From positions 31,036-95,035 of the forward strand of contig JAHDHI010000005.1 of assembly GCA_020631395.1 (NCBI GenBank): DNA of 64,000 bases. Reading direction: 5' to 3'. How positions within the stretch are numbered: position 1 is the first letter of the stretch; every line of letters starts with the position of its first letter. Below, one piece after another: positions 1-9,694 of this stretch. Below the pieces are notes generated by a model that saw nothing but the letters and a program-made list of their open reading frames with translations, had not been told where the DNA came from and ran no database searches. A program made the position numbers and the translations under genes. The DNA comes from Bizionia sp. Its GTDB lineage: Bacteria > Bacteroidota > Bacteroidia > Flavobacteriales > Flavobacteriaceae.

Positions 1-3000
1 AACGCTTACATAGTAATCCGCAGAAGGGTAATTAAATACCAGAGGCGATACTCCGTCTACCCCTACGACATCGCCATCACGTTGCAACAAGGCAGATTGT
101 GAAGCTATGATGGTCGTATTTGTGTTTTGATCTCTCAATTCCACTTGAACCCAATCAACGATTGCATTTGCTCCAGTGACATTAAGCACCGATGCATTAA
201 AAGTCAAATTATCTGCAAAAGGACTCACTGTTGGAATCAAACCATCCACACGCAAATCGTCTCGCATTATCGTTGGCTCGCTTCCATTAGGATTCAAGGC
301 CGCTCCCTGTAGATATACTTTAGGGGCCACCGTTACCCTAAAGGCATCTTCAGGCCCAAAATAGTAGGTTCCAGACAATCCTGTAAACGTTCCTGTCAAT
401 ATTGTGTTTCCACCAAAGGCACTAACCGCCAAAGGTACTATTTCACCTGTTCCTTCACGCAACGCCACCAAATCCCCACTTGTCAATCCTGTTGCAGTTT
501 CCCAACCACTTATCTCTGTCGCATCAAAATAGAAAGCCGTCGTCACATCACCAGAAGTGGTAGTGTTTGTTGGCGTTATTGTAAATGTCTTGTCCATTAC
601 GTGATTAGGCAAAGTACTGCCGTTGTACGCTTGACCTGACGTTCCAGACCTTGAAACCGAAACATCCGTACATCCATAATTGAATGTATCGTTATTTGTA
701 ATATCCAGCATAAGCTCCCCTGAATCGTCGGTGGTATACACCGTTCCTGCTCCAGATAAGATTAATGAATCGTTTGTCGTACCAGAGTTAACGGCAGTCT
801 GTATAAACGTAGGAATTGTTGCCGTCACGACAACATTGTCAAGCAATAGGAGACCAGAGGTACCAGCTGGCCCATTACTGGTACTTAAATGTCTGAACAC
901 CACATAACCGGATTGCCCTGAGATATTGGTCACGTCCAAAGATATGACCACACCTCCACCTGAAGGAGTCGTTCCACTACCCAATGAAATTCCTCCTGTA
1001 ATAGTTGCCACACTAGATACATCGGTAGTCCAGTACACTTCATATGGTTCAGCATCCTGAAATCCACCTACTCCATAAGAGAAATTCACGTTCGTTGCCA
1101 TTGTCGGAATGGTTATAGCGTTTGTATTGTGATAAAAATTATCTGGTTTAATATTGTTCCCCGAAGTATTGGGCAATAATCCCCCTTGAGATTCCGAAGC
1201 CGCAAAAAAGTTAGTGATTCCAGGATATGTCACACCTGAGTAACAGCATAACCAGTCTCGAGTATCACCATCATTGCCAAAAGCTGTCCATGCTGTATTG
1301 TCTGTTGCTTCAAAATCCGAAGACAACAAACTCACATACTGTGTTGCAACTGAAATTGCATCGTCATTAGAAATCGTTAGCGTCATTGAATTCGTACTTG
1401 CGACAGCATCACCAGATGTCGTAAGTGTAAAGTCAACCGTTACGATCTCATCAGCTTCCACGAAACCATCGCTGTATACTCTAATGACCAAATCTTGAGA
1501 CTCCGTAGCACCTGCGGCAAACAATACGCTTGGTGTCATTAAATCGAAATCTTCTCCACTTGTTGCCGTAGCATTGGCAATTGTAAAGTTTGCCGTAGCA
1601 TTAGCAGATGGAGGCAATCCTATAGTCAATGGTACGGTCACATCTGTATATGTACAATCCGACCCTTCCACTACGTCCATCTCCGTTGTTGCATACGAAA
1701 CAGAAGGAAAAACGGCTCCTGAAACTTCTATTATCGCTGTGTTAATATTGAAGAAGATATGATTAGTCCCCTTTACCATAACCCTACAATTTGGCGATTC
1801 TCCCGTTGGCACAATGATGTCTGCTGATCCATTGTTTGCAACTCCTGTTGCCAATACCGTTGGGTAAGTCAAGCCTCCATCAGTTGAGAACAAAATATCT
1901 ACATTGGCCGTGTTCACCCCATTTCCCGTCGTACCTGCAACATCCCATGTCACGGTTTGCGTATCCCCTTGCAACCAAGTCGTCGCCGTATTTTGAGAAG
2001 TCACCAAGAATGGCCCAGCTGCCGACGTTGTTGTCAATTTCTTTAAGTCATCTGCCGTTTGGCCACCAGCTGCATTGTTATCTTTAACAGTCAGGGCAAA
2101 ATTTATGTCTCTTGCGACACTGGATAACACTTCCCATGTCGTGGAACCATTGGAAGTTCTTAAATCCTCCAATCTTGGAATGTATCGCGTCGGGTTTGTT
2201 GTACCTTCGAAAGACCTCGTTAAAGGGCCATCATTATAGCTTGCTTGCGGAGCTTCCTGAGTTCTTTGTTCATTGTCTATTTGCTCCCATGTAAATGTAT
2301 GGGAAGCCGTTCCATCTGCATCTGTCGATATTCCCGTCAATGCATATGGTGTTGAAATTGGAATGATCAAATCACTTCCAGCATCTGCAGTCGGTGCAGC
2401 ATTACCAATGCTCGTCTCTGCAGCACAACCACTGCTAGCTCCATTTTGAAGGTTATCTGAAATATCCGCTATGTTTACAAAATGAAAATATGCATCACTA
2501 TTGTTTTGTACATTGACTGAACATATTCCTGCATATCCCATAATCGTACTTCCCGAAGCTGGCTCCACTTCAGATCCAATCCCATCATTATATGTTCCAC
2601 CAGATCTCGAGCAAGAATTCATAGTATGATATCCACCAAATTGATGTCCCATTTCATGCGCAACATAATCCACATCAAAAGGATCTCCAGTCGGGTCAGC
2701 TCTTCCTGTATAACCGCGTCCCTTATGAGTTCCTGTTTGGGAAGTACTAGTGCATACGCAAAACAAACAACCTGCATTTCCTCCTCCAGTCGTATTGAAG
2801 TTGTGTCCTATGTCGTAGTTGTTGACTCCAATGACAGCATCCAATGTTTGAGCTGTTTTGGTATTCCATTCGTTGCTCCATGGGTCTGAGCCCGCATCCA
2901 AATAAATAACACTGTCATTATTTGCAACAAATATCATTGTGGTAGCCAAATCTCTTTCATATATACCATTTACCCTTGTCATCGTAATGGTCATTTGCGC

Positions 3001-3699
3001 TTGAACCCTAGCCTTTTGCTCAGTTATCGTACCTGTACCCAAACCAAATATTGCACCATACTCCCCTGTACAGGATTGGGCCAACCTAAAGGTTCTAAGC
3101 GTATCATCATCTATTGCTCTTTGAATCGATGTTTCATTCCTCAGGGAAGGCAAGTCGACTTCTTCATTCGTCAAACACTCAAATCCTTGAAGATCGATCC
3201 CCAAAGCTTCTTTTGAATAGATCATGTAATTATTTCCATCTTTCGTATATGGATCAATATACCATGTTCTTTTGGTTCCTGACAAAGTCATCGCATGCAA
3301 ACCAAATTGTGTTACGGTAAAACGCATCGTTGCGCTTGGATCCTCTACACCTTGTCCCGCATAGGCTTTTATCATTGGCATTTTCCTAGCCAATTCGTCT
3401 TCCATGGCCGGGGTTTCAACAATTGCAAATGTCTCGAATTCTCCAGATGCATTTGGAAAAATTATCCTAACTGAAGATTTTTGTGCAATCACATCCCCTC
3501 TCATTGGCACATGCATCAATTTATTCTTCAATCCTTCAAGATCCAAATTATACAATTGGAATTCCGTAGGATGAGAACTTCGGTGAACCTTAGGTTCCTT
3601 TTGTAATTCATTTTCATTCGTCTTTTTCCATAGGTCTTGGGAAAAACCATAGAAAACACATAACAATAGACTAATAGTGCAAAGTAATTTTTTATTCAT
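1..3699 (-). CDS. Secreted reprolysin-like zinc metalloprotease, C-terminus cut by window edge
   Basis: The frame is open from an ATG at 3699 to the left edge, giving 1233 codons without a stop, so the 3' end lies outside the window. The N-terminus is a signal peptide (MNKKLLCTISLLLCVFYGFSQ without the last residue fits a Sec signal). The zinc site HEMGHQFGGYH is at about residues 348-358, the long HExxHxxGxxH form of metzincin/reprolysin-like peptidases. It is followed by a Cys-rich stretch and a Met-turn-like IMGYAG. Downstream are beta-sandwich segments, including a Calx-beta-like one, so the product is probably a large extracellular protease. From about residue 1120 it carries the same C-terminal module as the protease encoded just upstream at 4182-8039. 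Family membership is clear; the substrate is unknown. Export by the type IX system is inferred from the organism and architecture, because the true C-terminus is not visible. Confidence 0.85.
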   Translation of the reverse strand, partial: MNKKLLCTISLLLCVFYGFSQDLWKKTNENELQKEPKVHRSSHPTEFQLYNLDLEGLKNKLMHVPMRGDVIAQKSSVRIIFPNASGEFETFAIVETPAMEDELARKMPMIKAYAGQGVEDPSATMRFTVTQFGLHAMTLSGTKRTWYIDPYTKDGNNYMIYSKEALGIDLQGFECLTNEEVDLPSLRNETSIQRAIDDDTLRTFRLAQSCTGEYGAIFGLGTGTITEQKARVQAQMTITMTRVNGIYERDLATTMIFVANNDSVIYLDAGSDPWSNEWNTKTAQTLDAVIGVNNYDIGHNFNTTGGGNAGCLFCVCTSTSQTGTHKGRGYTGRADPTGDPFDVDYVAHEMGHQFGGYHTMNSCSRSGGTYNDGIGSEVEPASGSTIMGYAGICSVNVQNNSDAYFHFVNIADISDNLQNGASSGCAAETSIGNAAPTADAGSDLIIPISTPYALTGISTDADGTASHTFTWEQIDNEQRTQEAPQASYNDGPLTRSFEGTTNPTRYIPRLEDLRTSNGSTTWEVLSSVARDINFALTVKDNNAAGGQTADDLKKLTTTSAAGPFLVTSQNTATTWLQGDTQTVTWDVAGTTGNGVNTANVDILFSTDGGLTYPTVLATGVANNGSADIIVPTGESPNCRVMVKGTNHIFFNINTAIIEVSGAVFPSVSYATTEMDVVEGSDCTYTDVTVPLTIGLPPSANATANFTIANATATSGEDFDLMTPSVLFAAGATESQDLVIRVYSDGFVEADEIVTVDFTLTTSGDAVASTNSMTLTISNDDAISVATQYVSLLSSDFEATDNTAWTAFGNDGDTRDWLCCYSGVTYPGITNFFAASESQGGLLPNTSGNNIKPDNFYHNTNAITIPTMATNVNFSYGVGGFQDAEPYEVYWTTDVSSVATITGGISLGSGTTPSGGGVVISLDVTNISGQSGYVVFRHLSTSNGPAGTSGLLLLDNVVVTATIPTFIQTAVNSGTTNDSLILSGAGTVYTTDDSGELMLDITNNDTFNYGCTDVSVSRSGTSGQAYNGSTLPNHVMDKTFTITPTNTTTSGDVTTAFYFDATEISGWETATGLTSGDLVALREGTGEIVPLAVSAFGGNTILTGTFTGLSGTYYFGPEDAFRVTVAPKVYLQGAALNPNGSEPTIMRDDLRVDGLIPTVSPFADNLTFNASVLNVTGANAIVDWVQVELRDQNTNTTIIASQSALLQRDGDVVGVDGVSPLVFNYPSADYYVSV

Positions 3700-4115
3700 A
3701 ATCTGGGGTATTTGGGTTTCACATTACTAAATACATAAATCAACCACTGTACTTTATCATGTCGACAACACAATGCTCAAACTAACATCCACCATAAAAC
3801 TACTTGTTAAAACTTTATGGCACAACCTATTCACACATTCAATCAAATGCAAAAGAAATCAATAGCAAAGGCTTCAGGAAATGTTCAAATTTAAATTTCA
3901 CAATCTCTTTACAACAAAGGGTAGCTCCCTCCATAACAACAAGTCAACATTAGTTAGCAATAATGATAATCAACACAAAGAACAAAGTTGGGCTTCATTC
4001 AAGCATTCACAAAAAAAAGCATTTTAACCATAATAAACAACATTTAATCGATTTTTATTTCAAATCCTCAATAAACAATTCACTAATAAACAACTACTTA
4101 AAAAATAACCATATG
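3700..4115. other. AT-rich intergenic region upstream of the reprolysin-like protease
   Basis: No credible gene is seen in this stretch. On the minus strand it should hold the promoter of the reprolysin-like gene. The best match to the Bacteroidetes -7 box TAnnTTTG is TAAATTTG (minus strand, 3886-3893), which would give a leader of about 190 nt. Short plus-strand reading frames here have low-complexity composition and run into the neighbouring protease gene in antisense. Confidence 0.4.
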
Positions 4116-4163
4116 ATAATACAATGCCCAAGTGAACGCTTGTTCACTTGGGCATTGTATTAT
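4116..4163 (-). terminator. Perfect 22-bp hairpin terminator of the fungalysin-like gene
   Basis: Positions 4116-4137 and 4142-4163 are exact reverse complements around a 4-nt loop (GCTT). The hairpin begins 19 nt past the stop codon of the minus-strand protease. On that strand it is followed, after about 9 nt, by a short T-rich run. The stem is unusually long for a simple terminator and would also form in either direction. Confidence 0.7.
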
Positions 4164-4181
4164 TCTTCAACTGGTAGTCGA

Positions 4182-7100
4182 CTAGTTATTTGCTCCTTCT
4201 GGCAATTGCTGTATGAATACGTAGGTTGCCGTAGGAGGGCCTCCAAATACCGAATTGGAAGGATTGTTGAATATGTTGTTTCTTAAATACAACACATCAC
4301 TTGTAGCCCCAGAATACACCGTAACACCATCCATGTCCGTATCGGTTCCAAAATAACCTTCAGATGGATAGGTCGCAGTCGGTGGGCCTCCAAATACCGA
4401 ATTACCCGGATCATTGAAGACTTGACTTCTTATCGTAGGGACATCGGAGAGCGCTCCTGAATAATTCAAACGGCCATCTCCATTGGCATCTCCTGCCCAC
4501 ATACCCAATATTCCACTTGGCATTCCGAATGTTGTTTGTGCATCGGTTCCAAATGTAGTTGTAGATCCATCCGTATAATCTATTGCTGTTGTCGTATTGG
4601 ACAACACCAAAGATGATGCAGTCATAATACCCAAGTGACTTTTATGTCTAATTGCCACATAATACCTATCTCCCGGTTGGTTGAAAACAACTGGAGAGAT
4701 TCCATCTATGTCCACAACATCTCCATCCCGTTGCAACAACGCAGATCTAGCATCTACAATGGTCGTACTGGTAGTTTGATCTCTAAGCTCAACTTGAATC
4801 CAATCTACAATCGCATTAGCTCCTGTAACGTTAAGAGCTGATGCATTCAATGTCAAGTTATCTAGGAACGGGCTTATTGTTGGAATAATTCCTGCTACAC
4901 GCAAATCGTCACGCATTAACGTTGGTTCACCTCCATTAGGGTTTAAAGTAGCTCCTTGCAAATACACTTTAGGTGACACGGAAACTCTACATTCTGGTCC
5001 AGAGTTCACGGTAACTATTGCTTCGCAAGTTGACACACCTCCATTTCCATCATCTGCAGTTATCGTAACCGTTACATCTCCCGTATCATTACAAGTAAAA
5101 CTACTTTGACTTAAGCTAGTCGTTACCTGATTGCCGCAATTGTCTGCCAAGCTAGCTGGCAATTTATAAATTGCATAAGAGTCGTTTGCAGTTGACCAAG
5201 CTGTGAGGTTCCCACCTGAGATTGGCAAAGCTTCTGTACCTCCTGCACTTTCAATACCTGCGGTTCTAGCTCCTCCATTGTTTTCTGCGTTGATGTAATG
5301 AAACTCCATTCTTCCCGTCCCTTCATGCAGATGCAATTGGGCTGTTATCGTTTCTGTTGCATTGTACAATGGCACAGCATTGTATTCTATTACCATTTTC
5401 CTATTTGGGCTAGCACCTACAATTCCATATTGTATGGTTCCCCCTTGATTAGGACTCAAATCATCCCATATCAATGCAATCATGGCATTTGGATTTCCAT
5501 TGTCTGGAATTGCAGTTGGTGTATAAGATGCTGCTCCAGTCATTCCACTTCCATCAAATGAGACAAATCCATTAGACGCAATGTGAAATTGCGTGTATGT
5601 AGTTCCGTAAAAATCGAAATCGAAACCAATGTTCAGCGCAGCTGTCCCTGCATCGTCTCCCAAGGTCACCGATGTTCCTCCAGTTATTGTTTCTGGGGCA
5701 AAGGTGATTGATTCTTCCGTATACTCACTAGCAAGCAAATTGGTTATCAAATCTTCTGTTGAAATAGAGCCATTTCCATTGACATCCAATGCCACTGTCG
5801 CATTTTGACATGCCAATACTGGTAAACCATCTGTTACCGTTATTGTTTGATCTATTGATGTAGAAGGCACTTTATTGTCTGTATACGTCACCGTATGATC
5901 TCCTACTCCTGCTGCTGTTGCATCAAATGTAAATGTAATGCCATTTCCATCGTCCGTAACATTAGGCCCACTATAAGTTCCTCCAAAAAGACGTCCACCT
6001 CCAAGATTGGAAACTGTACCTTCCGTAACACAAATCGAGGTTCTTGTCACAGCAAATGTCGTTGGGGGCAAATCTGAAGCCACAGTTCCATCACTATTGC
6101 TATTGCTAGATCCTTGAGAAGCACTGAATCCCAAACCTGCATCAGCAAAAACTTGCCAAATCGTATTGGCATTCACTCCTCCATACATAGCTTCATCTGC
6201 TGCTAAAATGGCATCACGACCATCTTCGAACCCAGGGTTGCAGCCTTGAAGCTTCATTCCTTCCATAACCAGTCGCAAACAGATGTTATTACCTCCCGTA
6301 CCATAATATATGTCGGCATCGTAACCGTGATCTGCTATTAATGCCCAATTCAGTTTCCACAGGATTGAAGACCAAATGGATCCTACCCCATGAGGTACTG
6401 CCACCGATCCCAAATCTGCATAACTCTGCGTATTAGTCGTACTATATGGTTGTGGTCTAATTCCTGCTCCATTAGGTCCTTGACCTACTAGCCATGTACC
6501 TATTCCTCTTTGATCCGTACCTTGGTCACCAGGCTCTATCGTCATCATCAGGCCGATAAAATCACCCCAGCCTTCGCCCATTTGCTCACTATTTTGAAGA
6601 CAACCAGAATTGGCTGCACCACCTGTCAATCTCGTTGAAAGTCCATGGCCATATTCATGAACGATCACCACATTGTCGAGATCTCCGTCTCTAGTGTTAC
6701 ATACGTACATTTGCATTCTTCCTCTACCTCCATCGGCAGGTGTTGCAAAATTGGCATTGCATGTTCCTGAACCATCTTGAGCTTCTGAACGTACACTATC
6801 TCCTGCAACTCCTCCGTTACCATAGTTGTTTACTTGAAAATTCCCTGCTGCTTCATCAAATCCATACAAATACCAAACATCATGGATAATGTTTGTCCAG
6901 AAGAACAAATTGGTAACGGCAGCATCTATGCTTCCTCCATTGTTGTTCACATTGGTATCTATTGTAAAATCAAAGTCCAAACTAGCTCCTCCATCTGCAC
7001 GTTCGGCATCGGTTCCATCACCTGTACCCGTAACGGTACTCGAACTATCATCATAAGCATCACAATTGTTTCCTATCGTGAAGTTTGATTCTGCTCCAGC

Positions 7101-8039
7101 TACACCATTGGTGTCGTGCCATCCATAAGGAGATGCATTTGCATCAGCAGGATCACTCACAATGGAACGCCCTCCATGACCAGGAGATTCAATAGGCATT
7201 GGATAAACATTATAAGTACCTCCACCAACAAATGCCGGTGTATTTACCATAGCTACATTCTTACTGGTCTCATTGCCATATTCATCTTCACAATCGCTAT
7301 CAAAATTCACATTGTCATGATCGTGCGTAGTATGATCTCCTGCTACATTACAGGATATTGTCAGGTTGTATTTCGTCAAGATTCTTGCAGTATTGGCATC
7401 CACTATGAAATTGTACCAATCTGAAGATCTTTTGTCTTCTATTGAAAACTCCCAAGCAAGTATTGCTCCAACTCCTTCCTCATAATAGTAAAGTTGCTTT
7501 ACAGGAATGTTACTATTTGAAACGCCTCCTTTACTATAGAGAGTGGTTCTTTTTCTGTAATCCGTTTTCTCTATTCTTTCGTCATTTTCAATGACATGTA
7601 AGTTTACAGGAGTACCATATCCCATTCTCTGCGCTACAGATCTAATGGCTTGACTAGCTGAAACGCTAGCAGAGTTCCTTCTTACAGTACTATTTATGTT
7701 ATCGACAAAATTAACGTGGGAAACGAGTGTCTTGCCATTTTTAGCATGTATACTCGATTCGGTTCCCATAACTTCAACTCCATTAATCGCTTGTCTTATA
7801 TACATATGACGAATGCCACTTACCGTACTGGTGTGTTCAGAAGTCACTACATAGTTAGATGTATTTCCTTCTTTCACCAAATTCTGTAAATAAGTCGATG
7901 ACGTAATTCTTGGGTTGACTTCTTTCTTTTTTGTTTGCGCATTCAATTGAACACTTAATAAACATAATAATAAAAATGCAGACAACGTTTTAAAGCACGA
8001 TTTTAAAATCGCCTTAAAACTGAGGTAATTTTTCCTCAT
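4182..8039 (-). CDS. Secreted M36 (fungalysin-like) metalloprotease
   Basis: The 1285-residue product has an N-terminal signal peptide ending near QLNAQ (about residue 35). An FTP/PepSY-type propeptide covers roughly residues 45-220. The M36 catalytic domain follows, with HEYGH at 461-465 and the downstream zinc-ligand region GEGWGDF around 488-494. After the peptidase come beta-sandwich segments, an isolated calcium-binding-like DVNGNGSIS loop, and from about residue 1017 a module shared with the neighbouring reprolysin-like protease. The extreme C-terminus has two tandem dockerin-like repeats and ends in an EQLP-like tail (QQLPEGANN). A similar tail occurs in many large secreted flavobacterial proteins and may be a variant sorting signal; that role is inferred. 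The likely role is extracellular protein degradation. A strong hairpin terminator lies just past the stop. Confidence 0.9.
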   Translation of the reverse strand: MRKNYLSFKAILKSCFKTLSAFLLLCLLSVQLNAQTKKKEVNPRITSSTYLQNLVKEGNTSNYVVTSEHTSTVSGIRHMYIRQAINGVEVMGTESSIHAKNGKTLVSHVNFVDNINSTVRRNSASVSASQAIRSVAQRMGYGTPVNLHVIENDERIEKTDYRKRTTLYSKGGVSNSNIPVKQLYYYEEGVGAILAWEFSIEDKRSSDWYNFIVDANTARILTKYNLTISCNVAGDHTTHDHDNVNFDSDCEDEYGNETSKNVAMVNTPAFVGGGTYNVYPMPIESPGHGGRSIVSDPADANASPYGWHDTNGVAGAESNFTIGNNCDAYDDSSSTVTGTGDGTDAERADGGASLDFDFTIDTNVNNNGGSIDAAVTNLFFWTNIIHDVWYLYGFDEAAGNFQVNNYGNGGVAGDSVRSEAQDGSGTCNANFATPADGGRGRMQMYVCNTRDGDLDNVVIVHEYGHGLSTRLTGGAANSGCLQNSEQMGEGWGDFIGLMMTIEPGDQGTDQRGIGTWLVGQGPNGAGIRPQPYSTTNTQSYADLGSVAVPHGVGSIWSSILWKLNWALIADHGYDADIYYGTGGNNICLRLVMEGMKLQGCNPGFEDGRDAILAADEAMYGGVNANTIWQVFADAGLGFSASQGSSNSNSDGTVASDLPPTTFAVTRTSICVTEGTVSNLGGGRLFGGTYSGPNVTDDGNGITFTFDATAAGVGDHTVTYTDNKVPSTSIDQTITVTDGLPVLACQNATVALDVNGNGSISTEDLITNLLASEYTEESITFAPETITGGTSVTLGDDAGTAALNIGFDFDFYGTTYTQFHIASNGFVSFDGSGMTGAASYTPTAIPDNGNPNAMIALIWDDLSPNQGGTIQYGIVGASPNRKMVIEYNAVPLYNATETITAQLHLHEGTGRMEFHYINAENNGGARTAGIESAGGTEALPISGGNLTAWSTANDSYAIYKLPASLADNCGNQVTTSLSQSSFTCNDTGDVTVTITADDGNGGVSTCEAIVTVNSGPECRVSVSPKVYLQGATLNPNGGEPTLMRDDLRVAGIIPTISPFLDNLTLNASALNVTGANAIVDWIQVELRDQTTSTTIVDARSALLQRDGDVVDIDGISPVVFNQPGDRYYVAIRHKSHLGIMTASSLVLSNTTTAIDYTDGSTTTFGTDAQTTFGMPSGILGMWAGDANGDGRLNYSGALSDVPTIRSQVFNDPGNSVFGGPPTATYPSEGYFGTDTDMDGVTVYSGATSDVLYLRNNIFNNPSNSVFGGPPTATYVFIQQLPEGANN
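4215..4500 (-). repeat. Two tandem dockerin-like repeats at the C-terminus of the M36 protease
   Basis: Two units of about 45 residues each carry a calcium-loop-like core (DANGDGRLNYSGA in the first, DTDMDGVTVYSGA in the second) and end in the same string, NSVFGGPPTATY. Encoding DNA is about 4351-4500 for the first unit and 4215-4350 for the second. The D-x-D/N-x-D-G spacing resembles type I dockerin or EF-hand loops. Confidence 0.7.
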
Positions 8040-8290
8040 AATAATAAATTAGTTTTGGTTAATAATGGTAATTTGCAAGAAAAGAATAAACTTGGTTTTT
8101 ATTCAATTCCCTCAAAAATAGCATTTTATCGTTCTTTTGTAGTTTCATATCATTTTTTTCGACAAAATACAACTTTAAAAAACATAACTAATTTAAAATC
8201 AATTATTTACCAAAAACACAATCATTCGGTTGACAATTCATTCGAAACCACCCCTTTTGTAACAGACTAACGGTCAGTACCTAATATAAA
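8040..8290. other. Intergenic region between the M36 protease and the nqr terminator
   Basis: No gene is supported here. The minus strand should hold the promoter of the M36 protease. TATTTTTG at 8113-8120 (minus strand) fits the -7 box about 75 nt upstream of the start. A plus-strand frame of about 70 codons at 8055-8270 has no recognisable content and is not called. Confidence 0.4.
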
Positions 8291-8320
8291 AAACAAAAAA
8301 CCCTACATAAATGCAGGGTT
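8291..8320 (-). terminator. Rho-independent terminator of the nqr operon
   Basis: On the minus strand an inverted repeat (AACCCTGCAT / ATGTAGGGTT, one G-T pair, 8299-8320) is followed by a T-rich run. It lies about 60 nt past the nqrF stop codon and closes the six-gene operon. Confidence 0.8.
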
Positions 8321-8382
8321 CCTTGTCTATATGATTTGTTGTACAAATCATAATTGTATGTTTGAACTTTTCTTACTTGTGT

Positions 8383-9693
8383 CTATCCACCAAAGTCGTC
8401 AAATCTAATATGCTCATCTGGGATTCCAAAATCTTCTCCCATTTTTTGAACAGCCTGATTCATCAATGGTGGTCCACAGAAATACAATTCAATATCTTCT
8501 GGAGACTCATGGTGATTTAAGTAGTTATCTATAACACAATTATGTACAAAACCTACGAATCCATCTCCTGGTGCATTTATATCTTCCTTCACCTTCCAGT
8601 TATCTTCTTCCATTGGCTCTGACAAGGCCAAATAAAACTTGAAATTAGGAAAGTCCTTCTCCAATTGATAGAAGTGATCCAAATAAAACAACTCTCGCTT
8701 AGAGCGTCCTCCATACCAATAGGTTACTTTACGACCTGTTTTTAAGGTCTTGAATAAATGATACAAGTGGGAACGCATTGGCGCCATACCTGCTCCTCCT
8801 CCAACATAAAGCATTTCAGATTCAGACTCGTTAATGAAGAATTCTCCATAAGGTCCAGAAATCACAACTTTGTCCCCTGGTTTTTGGTTAAAAATATAAG
8901 ACGATGCCACTCCTGGATTTACATCCATCCATCCACCTTTAGCTCGGTCAAATGGAGGTGTTGCAATACGTACGTTTAACATAATTTCACGACCTTCTGC
9001 TGGGTAGGAGGCCATAGAATATGCTCTTTCTACTGTTTCAGTGTTTTTCATCACCAATGGCCACAATTTGAACTTGTCCCATTCTGCTTTAAATTTGTCT
9101 GGTGTTTCATGTTCCTCCGGGTGTGCAGTAATATCCATATCTTGGAAATTAACTGTACATTCTGGAATTTCAATCTGAATATATCCTCCAGCCTTATATC
9201 CCATATCCTCAGGGATTTCTACTACGAATTCCTTGATAAAAGAAGCTACGTTATAGTTACGTACGACTGTTGCTTCCCATTTCTTGATCCCAAATACTTC
9301 TTCAGGTATGGTAATTTCCATATCCTGTTTCACTTTTACTTGACAAGACAAACGTGCACCATGTTTCAATTCCTTTCTTGAAAAATGAGGTGTTTCTGTT
9401 GGAAGTGCTTCACCTCCTCCAGACAATACATGGCATTCACATTGAATACAAGTTCCACCTCCACCACATGCAGATGGCAAGAAAATTTTGTTTCCTCCCA
9501 AAGTAGACAACAATGTACTTCCAGAAGCTACTTCTATTTCTCTTTCACCATTAATCAAGATCTTTACTGGACCCGATGGTGACAATTTTTGCTTTACAAA
9601 TAATAACAAACTTACCAATACAAGTGTTATTAGTAAAAAGGCTACTACAGTTGCGACTATAGTTCCTGTTGTTCCTGCTGCTAAAATGATCAT
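8383..9693 (-). CDS. nqrF: Na+-translocating NADH:quinone reductase subunit F
   Basis: This is the NADH-oxidising subunit of Na+-NQR, and it passes electrons from NADH through FAD to a 2Fe-2S centre. The 436-residue protein has one N-terminal membrane helix (about residues 8-33). A plant-type ferredoxin domain follows with cysteines at 76, 82, 85 and 117. The FAD-binding motif RAYSMASY is at about 223-230, and an NADH-binding domain with GGGAGMAPMRSH and CGPPLMN completes it. Length and domain order are normal. It is the last gene of the operon, one base after nqrE, and is followed by a terminator. Confidence 0.97.
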   Translation of the reverse strand: MIILAAGTTGTIVATVVAFLLITLVLVSLLLFVKQKLSPSGPVKILINGEREIEVASGSTLLSTLGGNKIFLPSACGGGGTCIQCECHVLSGGGEALPTETPHFSRKELKHGARLSCQVKVKQDMEITIPEEVFGIKKWEATVVRNYNVASFIKEFVVEIPEDMGYKAGGYIQIEIPECTVNFQDMDITAHPEEHETPDKFKAEWDKFKLWPLVMKNTETVERAYSMASYPAEGREIMLNVRIATPPFDRAKGGWMDVNPGVASSYIFNQKPGDKVVISGPYGEFFINESESEMLYVGGGAGMAPMRSHLYHLFKTLKTGRKVTYWYGGRSKRELFYLDHFYQLEKDFPNFKFYLALSEPMEEDNWKVKEDINAPGDGFVGFVHNCVIDNYLNHHESPEDIELYFCGPPLMNQAVQKMGEDFGIPDEHIRFDDFGG

Positions 9694-9694
9694 A

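Noticed and set aside
127..3320. Several plus-strand frames of 60-90 codons
   Set aside because: They lie antisense to one uninterrupted 1233-codon metalloprotease frame with clear motifs and have no protein-like content.
3963..4286. Plus-strand frame of 107 codons
   Set aside because: It runs through AT-rich intergenic DNA, across the hairpin terminator and into the antisense of the M36 gene; composition is low-complexity Asn/Lys/His.
8055..8270. Plus-strand frame of 71 codons
   Set aside because: It covers the promoter region of the M36 gene and shows no domain, signal or conserved motif.
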